DNA from: Cinclus cinclus | Taxonomy: Eukaryota > Chordata > Aves > Passeriformes > Cinclidae | Length of the DNA: 64,000 nt | Direction: 5' to 3' | Assembly: GCF_963662255.1 (NCBI RefSeq) | Contig: NC_085060.1 | Location: 8,619,630-8,683,629, forward strand | Position numbers and translations under genes: made by a program | Shown here: positions 43,411 to 55,023 of the stretch, piece by piece | How the letters are laid out: each line of letters opens with the position of its first letter | Position numbering within the stretch: position 1 is the first letter of the stretch | The notes under the pieces: model-generated | Databases searched by the model: none | What the model was told of the DNA's origin: nothing | The model's input: only the letters and a program-made list of their open reading frames with translations

Positions 43411-46090
43411 GTGCTGGGAATTTTTGCAGGCAGCAATTGGACTTTTGGACAGGAGTAGTGTTCTCTGCTGCTTGCTGTAGGGAATATTTTCAGTTTGGTT
43501 TCAGATCCAAGCTGATGGCTGGGTGTCTCTTTAGGTCCAGGTGTTTGGAGTGCCATCTTACTTGGCTGAATGAACTTCTGACACCAGGTTGGTTGGAGGA
43601 GGCCACATAAGATCATGTCATGTTATGCTGTAGATGATCTAAGACCCAAAATCATCTAAAAGATCTGGCAGCAAGCCCATGATTACTTAATGCATTGGTT
43701 CAGCTAAATTTTGTTTCCAGTGGTGTGGTTTTCTGCCAAATGAGAGTTGTTTATCAAGCACCAGTGGAATGGGGTCTTGTTTTGGAGCTTTCATTGGGGA
43801 CAGAGCTGTATGTGAAAAAGTCCCTGGCATGGGACTTTTATAGGTGGAGATGCTTGTGCCTTAAAGCACCTCTTCAGGCACAACACAGTGGAAGAGGAGA
43901 GCCCTTTCTCAGTGCTCTCTCCCACTGCATGAAACTGCAGCACGGTTTTATCCGTGTATCAGACTTGCAGAGGCAGCCAAAATACTCTGGAGTTTGCAAA
44001 CCTCATCATGTTTTGTAAAATTCAGCTGTCAGATGAGGAGAGTTCTGTCTCTCTGAGTCAATGAGGCACAATTTTGAATATCCAGGAAAAATCCCAAGGA
44101 AGAAAGGTATTTACCCCTGCTCTCTGTTTGTTAAACGTGCCTTATGGCTCTGTAGATACCTGTGGTGAGATGTGAGGGCTATCTTGGCCCATCTCAGCAC
44201 TTCTGGGCACCCTGATGGGGATTTTTGCTGAGGATCTGATGTGCTCAGCATCAGGATCTGTTGAAACATAAATCTGATTTAGAGGGGGAGCAAGGGGCTG
44301 TAAGTGATGCATCTAGTTGTGGTGTGATTCTGCCAGGACAGGCTGCCCAGACACAGCAACAGGCAGTGTTTGATGGATGCTGGCTCTCATGTACATAGCA
44401 GGCATGTGACATTTACCCTGACCTTGCAGGGCAGACACCCTTTGCAGAAGATGTCATTGAATTAGGGCAGAAGCAGGTGGCCTTTCAGTCACCTACACAG
44501 CAGAGATGCCACCTCTCTCCTGTAGCTTTTTTTCTCCAATAAATATTTATTTCTGTCCACAAAGCAAGCAAAACCTTCTTTTCCCTTTTTTTGCCATCAC
44601 TCTGTGGCTTTTCAAAGTGCTCTTGCTTGCTGGATTTGGGCGTTTCAGTTTTTAAACACCTCAAGGCTATTGAGCATCAGGGGATGAAAGATGACCTTTC
44701 CCTTGGGGATGCTCATCCAGAGCACCAAGTCCTTTGCTGAGGCATGCAAGGCTCCAAGTGCTGTCTCTCTTTTGTACCTGCTATTGTGTGAGGGGCAGGA
44801 GGGCAGGTGCTGCCCTGGCTGCAGCAGTGGCAGAGCAGCAGGAGGGGTAGCTGGTTTATGAGGCTCTTTGAGCCCTGCCTGTGACACCAGCTAGTTTCTG
44901 CTCATTTCCAAGATGTCTTCATAGAGTGTAAAGAAATCCTGTACAGAGAGATAAAATGGTCAGATGTCCTGCACTCTCGACTGAAACACAGCTTCAGTAC
45001 AGAGCTAACACAAAGCTGTGCAGTGTGATGCATAGCTATGATACATGAAATGTGACATGTTTCTTTGGCAATAACATTAGAAACCCTTGGCTTATCCGTG
45101 TGAAATGAAATAAAAGAATAGAAATCCATCTATTGCAGAGTTTTCCAACAAAAAAGTCAGCAGAGCTTTTGCCACGTGTTATTTCTACATTACTGATACT
45201 TCCTTTCCCAGGAGCTTTTGTGTCTTGGTCTTCATTCTTCAGAATCTGCTTGGAGATCTCATCAGATGTCACATCAAAGTAACCCTGTAGGAGACGAAGA
45301 GCAAGGTTAAAACAGGGAAAAGTAACAATGGTTTGATAACTTTGCAGAGTGGAAGCTGCTAATTTGTGGTAGATCAATTATCAAAGGAGTTATCAGGAAC
45401 AGGGATGCTCCAGTCCAGTTTGCTAAAAGCCAGCCAGTGTCCAGGCTCATCATGTTTGTCTCTCTCCGAGCCATTTAGATTCCTTCTCTTAAAGGATGTT
45501 TTTCCAAATGACACTGTTTAACTAATGCAGAATTCCTATGTCTGAAGGACAGTCTGTGATCCAGTCCATTGACTCCTGATTTCATTTAAACTGCAATTCA
45601 TTATTTTGTTCCTGTGCTCATTCAGGAACCCATTGTTCATTACTCTTTCATCACTCTATGATTGGAACAATTTGTATCTGTCGTTCTTACATTGGCCAGA
45701 TAATGAAATAATCATTTGTGCATCTACACTGTGTTTTACATTTATTTTTCACAATGTAATTCACTTTGTAGGGTCATTTTATCATTCTGGAACAAACTGT
45801 GATTTTGTTTAAGCATTTACTAGTTGGTAACAGTCTGCAACTGCCAACATCAGGAAGTATGTTGGGATACTGCAATCCACAGACAACAGTGGTGAAATGA
45901 TTGCTGATCCTCCAGCTAACAAAACCAGCCCACCTTCTAGGAGGAAGGCTTCTGATGTCCAAAGTACACTGGTTTTACTGAGCTGAGTCCTGCACTCTCC
46001 CAGGGTTTCGGTCAGCCTTTCAGAGGGAGAGATAATAATAATGGGTAAGATTACCTTAATAAAATTGAAACTGGATGATAATGCACCCAG
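43411..46090. other. Intergenic sequence with weak exon-like segments
   Basis: No gene is supported. Two minus-strand segments follow good acceptor-like sequence: 44891-44938 (after TCTCTCTGTACAG) and 45200-45284 (after TCTTCGTCTCCTACAG). They are open but their phases do not join well and the peptides are not recognised. See the findings. Confidence 0.4.
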
Positions 46091-46107
46091 AGCACAATTA
46101 TTGTGCT
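46091..46107. promoter_or_regulatory. 17-bp perfect palindrome AGCACAAT-T-ATTGTGCT
   Basis: AGCACAATTATTGTGCT is a perfect inverted repeat around one central base. The inner ACAAT/ATTGT pair resembles two SOX half-sites facing each other, with an AATTATT homeodomain-like core. It is followed by TATTCAAATGAG. It could bind a dimeric factor, or be chance in AT-rich DNA. Confidence 0.3.
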
Positions 46108-49100
46108 ATTCAAATGAGCTCCCACACTCAAGGAGGTCAGCAAGGTTATGATTTCTAGAGGGGTCAAGAGACTTCAAGAATAAACTAATTGTTCTGACAT
46201 CAAATAGATAGAAAGGTGATTGCTGATTGGTTAATTCATTTTTCTTCTGTGCATCTATTTCTGTTCAATTAATTAAAATGACACATATGTTATACTCTCC
46301 AAATATCACCCACATTATTATGTAAAGGTTGAGTTAGTCATTACACTGGAAAAGGTCAGGCTTGAATTTAATGCTGGAGGGAGATACTTTCTTCCATTTG
46401 CTCATCATCATTACTGTCCAGTTCCTGCTTGGCTGTGGTTTTCAATGAACTTCCTTATCCTAGGAATGACTCCCATTTCAAGTTCCTTGGAAAGGTGATG
46501 GTCTTGGTGCTTCTGCTTATGGATGTATGGGGTTAGGTCTTTAAGAGACTCTTCTGTCTTCATGGGCTCTTCCTGCAGGAAAACCCAAATCTTCTACAAT
46601 TGGAGAAGGTCAGATGGATATTTACAGGCCTTGTAAAACAGCCATAGAATATTCCAGGTTACTATCACATAAATAGTTTAAACATTTGTTTATGCTGTTT
46701 GCAACAGGAGTGACTGAGGGGATATGTGGCTATGGGATTTGCCAGAGTCCGTAAACATAAATCTGTCGTCACATTTATAATTTTAATGCCTTATGTGATA
46801 CATTTGACTCTAATTGTAAAGGTCTGTAAAGACTTTTTTTTTTTTTCTTTGCTGGTAAATATATTAATTCTTCTTAGTTACACTCCATTAACTGGTGTTT
46901 AGTTAACATGTGTGTAGACTGTATCAGCCCTTTTCATAGAACAAGGTGGGGAAAGAAATGCTCTAAGACACAAGCCAGAATCAGATTTATCTGCAGAGAG
47001 AAAATATCAGCAGAAACAAACTGGCAGGACGTTAAAGAATCACCTGCTTCTTAAGGGAGATACAACTGGGTAACGATCCATGGAAACATGAACATTTTGG
47101 ATTGCATATCTTCCATTCAAATTTATGAGCAGCTGTCAGGGTGCTGGGGCTGCTCGCTCCACAAGGGGGATTGCTCTTTGCCAAACCATAATGAGCAGAT
47201 TATGGGTGGTGCTAGAAGAAGTATGGGACTCTCTGAGAAATTGCAGTGCATCATATTAACTTCTCTCTGATGTTAGCAATTCCCCATCATATTGTATTAC
47301 CAATCACTGTCACTAATATACCATGAAATTCAGATGTATAATGTAGTGTACAACTCAACCTCTCATTTCAAAGGTTTGTTACCCATAATCCTGCATGAGT
47401 CATTAGCAATGTCACTGAACAGAGTAAAACTCATTCACTTCTTACAGTGTTTCCCCTGCTGGCAAATAACTGATATATTACATGTGGGCAAAATGCTTGA
47501 TTCTCCAGAGAGCTTTGATTGTGGCTTTGTGGAACGTGGGCTTCTTTAATGGGCAATCAGGCCTCCACTATCCCCAGTCTACATGCCCTGTTGGGTGGCT
47601 GAGCAGCTGGGTACTCTTACAAAGCACCTATTTGCTTTTCTTTAAATTATTTATCTATTGAAATGTTGATTATGGTGTTTTGAAGGAAATATAATACTAA
47701 AAGGTAAAATGTTACACTCACCAAAAATGAAAGAACTGAAGGGTAGGGTTAAAATTTGGGAAGAAATTTGATTTTTAGTAGGCTCGGTTCTCACTAGCAA
47801 AAGGTTTGTGGCCCAAGTTTGGGGATGAGGGTAAGCACCCAGGTCCCTCAGGAATCAGCAGCACAGAGCCAGGAGCGAGGCTCAGCACCATCCATCCAGA
47901 AATGAGGCACAGATGAAACCCAGCTGCCACTGGAAAACTCTGTTAATTTTAATTGCAGGGAGAATCTCTCAAGGCAGGCTCAGCAGAGGGTTTCACAAGG
48001 AAAGGGACTGCCTCCTCTTCTAAGGAGAAAAGGGATGACTTTAGGGAGCCTCTGCTTATTTGTTGGGTTGTGATGTCCCACGGTTTTATTGACCTTCACC
48101 ATGGGGATGTTGGGTGACTTTTTCTCTCTGGGAAGGTCATCTTGAGCTGTGATGCTGTTACCCTGAGCGAGGTGCCTCTTCCAGCCATTCATTTACAGTT
48201 TTGAAAGCAAACCATGGGCTGCAGGACAGGGCTGTGATTGACACTGAGCTGCAGATAATAATTTTGAGAGTGTAGTTTTGTGGTAAATTTTCACTCAGCT
48301 TCCATTTCCTCATTTTGCTCCTGTGAAAGTTAAATGGGATGGTGTCATAAGCCCTCCTGAGCCAAGATGTATCACATCTACCGCTCCCCTTTGCCTCTCT
48401 GCTAATTGTCTTGACAAATTGGTTTGCTGTGATTTACTTGGAAATTCTGCTGGTTGCTTCCCACCTTCTTATTGCCAGACTGCACATGTAGTGCTTGGTT
48501 GTTTTACCTGGTCTTTTTGCAGGTGATGGTTTGTCCAGAGAGTCTGTGCCTCCTTGCAGTCGTGGAGCATCATCCTCCACAGAAATTCAGAGATGAATTC
48601 AGAAATTCAGGTGATCCTGAGTGAACTTCAGAGCCTGCTCCTCTCACAGCAGGGCAGGTGGGTTGGCACTGACAGTGGAGGAGACTGTGCTCTGGATCTG
48701 CAGCCTCTACTGAGTGCCAAGGTCATGCTTCCTTCTGGTTCACCTTGTACCACAGCTGAGATAAAACGTCTGCAAATGTCACTCCCTTTCTGACCTCTAG
48801 ATTAGAAACACATTAATAAGTTGCCTATTTGTTCAGTTTCTTGTTTAAATTAAGGGGTTTTTTTACTTATTTTATTTTTAGTAACATGTAACATTTCTCT
48901 CCTATGTTGTTTTTTTTTTTCCCTACCATTCTTGCATCAAGACCAAGGTCAGGCCAAGAGCTTTTTGCCTGGGAAGTCATTCTGTTCAAGAAGGCACTCT
49001 GACACAATGATGCTGCAGCATTTGAGGCTTTTACAGAGAAAACACTCATTTAAATGGCAGGTGAAGTACTCCGCAGGCTGAGTGGCACCGGGGCTGTGAG

Positions 49101-52100
49101 ATCACTTATAAACACATGCCTGATGTTTCTTAATTTTGCCTGAGCTGGGCTGTGTGGAGGTGAGGCTGCAGCTCTAATTCCATCTCTCACAGCTAACGAG
49201 GTGCTTTGTGGATTCTCCCAGAACGGTGTGGCAGGCCAGATAGTTCCTGTACTGTCAATTCAAGTACTTATCCTGCCATTCCCAATTTATTTCATGTAGT
49301 CTCTGCAATCTCCATGTCTTATAATGTCACAATGGTGACTAATCTGTTTCTGTTCCTGAAAGGATGCAAAAGAAGGACATTAGAGCCAGTGCAGCTCTGT
49401 TAAATACCTTGTTGTCAGGGCATATCAGAACTCCCATCTGATTTTTAAACACAACTTGATAAAAAATCTGTTTAAGGGAGTACACAATTACTAGGAGTGA
49501 TGCTTGTGACAGTAACATACATGACATTTTAGATGTTCCTCTAAATGACCTGGCTGAGTGATGGTTTATGACCTGATTTGCTCACCCATAGTTTTGCCTA
49601 TACAACCAGGCAGCCAGACTCAAAATGCAATTAAAAACGAGATCCAAGCTGTTACCAGTTTAAATCAGTGTGAAGACATACCAACCTGGGAATGATAAAC
49701 CATCAGTGACACTACCAGTAACTTACAGTAAATTAACTTTTGCAGCTTGGCCTGGGCTGAGTGTCACAGAGCAGGAATGTTTTATCTGGCAAAGGCTATG
49801 ATGGAACGTCTGGATGCTGTGTGATATGGAGGGGTAGCCAGAAACTTTCAGCAAAACAATTTCTCATCAGAAAATATAAGTTTATCTGGCCCACAACTTT
49901 TGGCAGGGAATTTGAGCTCCAGCAAAGGTTAAGGCATTCACCAGCCATGTTTGTTATGTAAACCTGATTTTCTGAAACTCTGTGTGCGTGCTCAGATTTC
50001 TGAGACCCAGGCTGTACTGGCTGACTCTCTCTCAATCCCCTATTCTTCAAAATTCAATTTTGACACTTCTGAAGTTTTGGATCTATTTCTGGCCACCTCT
50101 ACCAGAGTATCCCTGCTTGGTGTTTAAATGGCAGGAGGAATAGCAAAGAAGCCTTCCCTTCAAATCCCAGTTCAGCTCAGCACTTCTGTAAATTTGAGAA
50201 TTTGCATAAAAACATCAAGCCTCTCCTGTGATTTCTAAATTGGGCTTTAGGAGAAAATGATTTTAAAGAACCTAAGAGTGGAACAGAGAGATGTCTACAA
50301 GCCTACATACATTTCACATCTACATGCCTGCTTTTTTTTGCTAGAATTTTTCAACCCGAAAGCCCAAAGTGCCTCAGAGATGTTCAGATAAGCCAGGTGT
50401 TTTGTCCACATGCAGTGCCTGTGGGGTCCAGGAGAAAGTAAAATGTGAACCATGCCTAAATTTAGTCATTAATACTAATAGGAGTCAAACTGGTGTTCTG
50501 GTCTTGTTCTTCCATCTAACAAATCTTTCTGCCCTAAAGTCATGCTGGACCTGGTAGATATATGAGAGGCCACAAGGCTGGGCTTCCTTTAGAGCTTGAG
50601 GACCAGCAAGGCAAGGGGTGATTTGACAGGGCATAAGCACAGGGCTTATGCAGAAGAGAGTGAACTCAGCTGCAGCTGGGGACCTCACCAACACAAACCA
50701 GTGAGCTGTTCCTTCTCCCATCATGTTGATCCACAGTGGCACTCATTACTCTGGGAGGCTGAGGTGGCCAAATGGTGCTTAAATGGTGCAAGAAACAATT
50801 AGATGAATTCATGACAGAGAGATGCAGCAGGGGCTGTTACACACCAGGAGACTGCAGGAAGTCTCTAAGCCCAGATTACTGGGGCCCATTAAAGCACCCC
50901 AGGCAATTACTGAGTGTTTGTCCTGCTCCTAAGCTTTTCTGCAGACATATGCAACTATTTAGTCTTAGGGTGCTGGGCTAGAGGTGATCAGAGCCAGCCT
51001 GACCATCCACATAAAGCAGAAGGAGGTGCCTTTAGACAACTCTCAAAGATGTGATGTCTGTAGGATCTCTTGGGTAAATGATGTGAGCTCTCAGTGTGTC
51101 TGAGTGCTGTTTCTGCTATAAAGAACCTCAGCTCTCCATTAGGAGACAATTCTGAGGAGGCTGGCAGTCATTCTTGTGTCCTGCTGGAGAGCACTGTGTC
51201 TGTGCCGGGCTCTGTATTGGCTCACATTAATAAGGAGAAGAGGGTAGAAAGATATAAAAAAACAGCAGAGGATTATTTGGCAATTCCAGTGTCACCAGGA
51301 TCTGATCCCAGCAGTTCAACATAATCACTGAAAGAGGAGAAAATGCAGGAGATTTCACTGGAACTGAGCAAGAGCTTGACAGCTGGCAAATGCTAATGTA
51401 AGTAGGCAAGTGGGAGCGCAGGGTGGAGGGAGGGTGGTGTCATTTAGCATCACTTACAGAAGTGCCATCTAAATCTGAAGGGAGCCTGTAGAAAACATGT
51501 CCCTTTCTGCTCAGCTCCCCTGCCCTGTCACACACATCTGCCTGCACTGTGTCAGTCCTGCTGTGCCAGTGGGTGGTTTGGTGCTTGTGGAGTTCATCTC
51601 ATGCAAAGGATCTCCAAAGCAGCCTCTGTTCACCCAGGCCAAGGAAACCTGCCTCCTCCATGGCTGGCTGGAGTGTCAGCACAGAGGCTTAACCTGAGCG
51701 GGAGCATGGTCCAGCTTTTGCTGATCCACTGGGATCAGCCTCAGGGATGGGGATGTGGAGGAGAACCAGTGGCTGATGCAGGCTGGCACAGAGCAGACCT
51801 GAGTGCTCAGCCATAATACACCAGCATGTTTTTCTCCTGTGAATTGCTGCTCAAATAGCCGATTTCTTCCAGGGGAGTAAAGGCTGATAACATCTCTGTA
51901 TGGCTGTTTGCTTTTTCTACTGGCAAAGTTTCCTGGTTCTAAACAGTCACTGGTTTCTCTGGACACTCACCATCCAATTTCACTTCTGTCCCTTGCCTCT
52001 CTGGGCTTTTGGCAGGACATCATCACCAGATTAAGCCAAATCTTTCTGTAGATAGTGGCCAACGTGGCCATTTTTGCTGTATTAGAAGTATAATTCTCAC

Positions 52101-54886
52101 ATGAACATCAAACCCAAATCACTGTTCTTGCAGCAGCAAGTCAAGCATCCATGCTGATCTGTAGACGAGGTCTCCCCAGCTCAGTCCATGAGTGCAGCAG
52201 GGTGGTGTGCACAGTATTCATCCAGCAACATCCTCTTCTGCACCTAGGAGCACTTCTGTGGCTATTCGTCCTTCCTGTACTATTAACTATTTAGCATTTG
52301 ACAGCCCAGAAAAGTTTGGTTGTACTCCAGCAACAGTCAGTGGCACCTTCCAAAACCTGATTTTCCAAAATCACTCCCTGGCCCCCATTTCCAGCAGTAT
52401 TCTCCAGAAACAGTTGGGCCATGTTTCATTGTAATGTCAAAATTGTACTTTTCTGCATTTAAATAACAATTTTGTTGTCTAAGGATAAGGTTTTTTGGAT
52501 TTAGAGCTGCTGCTTTGGTATTTTCTCTCATATTAAATATCCATGCTGGACACCGTACTTTCCTAGAGGAATAGAAAAAATAGTGAAGGTTGCAACTGCA
52601 AACCACATTCCTTTCTCATTTCCTGAATGGTTGGACTATTCAGAGTTTCAGAGGTATCGTTTCCTATTATAGACCATATGTGCCATGGAATACACTCCAG
52701 TAATTCTCCATAGAAGCTTAATATTAAATAATAAGTAGATAAAAGTAATGTTAAAGAATCATATTTACAGGAAACTGTTTTGCTTTGTTGACCATGTAAA
52801 TAACAAAGTTCTGCAGGAAGAGAACATCTGGGTTTCTGTAATCCAGCCTGCTTTTGTGCAGGTTGCTTTTGGTTTCCTGGGAAATGTTCAGTCTTAAAGA
52901 TCTTGATGATGACTTGTATTTGGATGTTTCTGCTGTTGTCCCTGAAACAACACCTTACCAATGATAGGCTTCAGGAGCTCGTGGGTGTGTAAATTTGAAT
53001 TAATTATAGCAGCTTTGACTTGTCTTTTCTATAAAATTGACTTGCTTAATTCACCCACTAGACACTGTCACTATTAAATGCAAAAGGTTTATGAGGATAA
53101 AGGTCTTGGGATTCTGGGGACTCTCCTAAATACTTAATCAGAGTAGAGGTGAAATCAGTCAAATGTGATGTCCCATGCCTGCATTTAGGGTTGATAGTCA
53201 TCCATAAATCCAGGTGCATGCAAATTTCAAACACATCATTATTTGATATTATTCTAATTGGGAAGGTGTGGGGGTCTCTGCTCTTCTGGGGAACCCATTA
53301 ACTATGGATTTTCACTCTCTGTGTTTCCAAAACCAGCAATAAGTGGTCCTGGCAGGGAGAAGAGAGATGTATGGAATCCTTGTCACTTCACTAAGTGAGA
53401 GCCATGATGGGGACAACTTCATCAATCAGCACGATGGCTCTGGGAGCTTGGGCTGCAGCTGGAGTCCCTGGGCCTGGCAGACCCTCAGGGCAGCCACTTA
53501 TCCCATGGCAAAGGACCAGCACCAGCTGCTTTGGAAAATTAAAATGTAGCAGGAGTTTCCACAAGACTTCTCAGCTCTTGGGGTATCCCTGTCTTGGGCA
53601 TAGGGGAACAATCTTGTGCTGAGCTTGGAGGCACTGGAACACCCTGGACTGGGAATGCTGGTATGCAGCTACAGAGCTCTTCACATGGTCTGACAAGGAA
53701 ATAGCTTAATCAAAGGACACACATTTCTAAGGGTTATTTTTTACCTTGCGTGCTGATGTTTCCCTAAGGAAAATGTTATATTGAAATAACAGTGCTGAGC
53801 TAGCAGTCTCTGTTTGTGCCTTTTAAATCTAAAATCCAGAGGGGGTGGCAGTGTTCATGTGAGGAACACACCAAGTGGGTAATGACCACAGGGAAAAAAA
53901 TACAATTAAAACATTACCATAAGGAAATCTGTTTTTAAAAGGAGAGAGAGGAAACCATGAACCCTGGTTGTTAGTAATTTACCTGGGTAGTCCAGAGAGG
54001 TTAGACCAGGAGTCCTGTGTGCTTTGCCTGGGCTATGCTGGCAGGAGTGTGCCCTGCAGATCCACCACCCTTTGTGCTGGAATAGTTACCCAGCTCCTGT
54101 GCATCACTGGGAAAGGTCTCCATTCAACCCTTCCACCTAGTTTTTTTCCTACCTGAAGAAAAAGTAGAGCCGGAAAGAGAGATGAAATTCTGTCAGCAGT
54201 TCCTGGATGAGCTGTAATGTGAGGCTTTTTACCTTTCAGTGAGAATGGGAGAATTATACACTGCCCTGTAGAGCCAGGCTCTAATATCCTGCCCACACAG
54301 GTATATGGATAATTCCTCTTTTTATATTCTTAACATTAAGACACTTCACCCAAGATTAAGACTGCTGGTAAGTCAGCTTCATTGCTGCCTGGAACACTGC
54401 ACTATGTAAACTGAATTTTTGTACCTAATACGTGGAAGAAATTTTTTGTCTTTTCACATGTGCTTCTCTAGGGCTTTGTCTTCATTATCCTCTGAGTATG
54501 TCTGGGATGGTAAAAAGGTCTGCTCCTCTTTTGTGAACACAGCCAGGAGAGTTTCACACAGGCCATGCTGCAGTTCTTCGGAGAGCTGATTTCTTCTTCA
54601 GAATTAAATGCTTGATTAACAAAATGTATTAATGTTAATACAGTTGGAAATTAAATAACAACTCTGATGGGAGACACAAAGTGCCATTTCAAAATACATA
54701 AGAGCAGTTTTGGGGACTCTCTTCTTACAAGGGTTTGCAAATGTGATGTGCTGCTCCACAAGCCCTCATGGGTCACTGGTGCAAGCATCTCATCATCAAA
54801 ATGGTCAAATGGTCTATGTGGCAGGGACTGTGCATAGAAGAGATGGCCACAACTTGAACTGAATAAAAACTGGAAATAGCTTATTA
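46108..54886. other. Intergenic sequence with weak exon-like segments
   Basis: No gene is supported. Candidate minus-strand open segments bounded by AG and GT occur at 46415-46572, 48927-49012, 51822-51938, 52769-52941 and 54458-54585. They are compositionally A-rich on the minus strand, which alone produces Lys/Glu/Ser/Asn-rich translations, so they are treated as leads only. Confidence 0.4.
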
Positions 54887-55023
54887 AATCCTCAGGCTTT
54901 TTTGCATGTACTAAGAAAACTAAGGTAAGAGCAAGATAACATGGTTATAAAATGGTTATCTGGCTTTTATCTTATTTTTCTTAGTTTTTTTGCATGCAGT
55001 ACATGCAAAAGAGCTTGAGGATT
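54887..55023. repeat. 137-bp imperfect inverted repeat / hairpin
   Basis: Outer arms are 54890-54911 (CCTCAGGCTTTTTTGCATGTAC) and 54999-55020, whose reverse complement differs at 2 of 22 positions; AAT/ATT adds 3 more pairs outside. Inner arms are 54911-54941 (starting CTAAGAAAACTAAGG) and 54954-54984, with 26 of 31 positions matching. The loop is 12 nt (54942-54953). The right arm carries an extra 14-nt T-rich segment (54985-54998). Both outer mismatches and two of the five inner ones become G:U wobbles if the + strand is RNA. It could be a palindromic MITE or a transcribed hairpin; no family was recognised. Confidence 0.85.

Noticed and set aside
50735..50775. Alu-like wording (ACTCTGGGAGGCTGAGGTGG)
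   Set aside because: A short chance match only. The rest of an Alu is missing, and the CR1 elements show this is not primate DNA.
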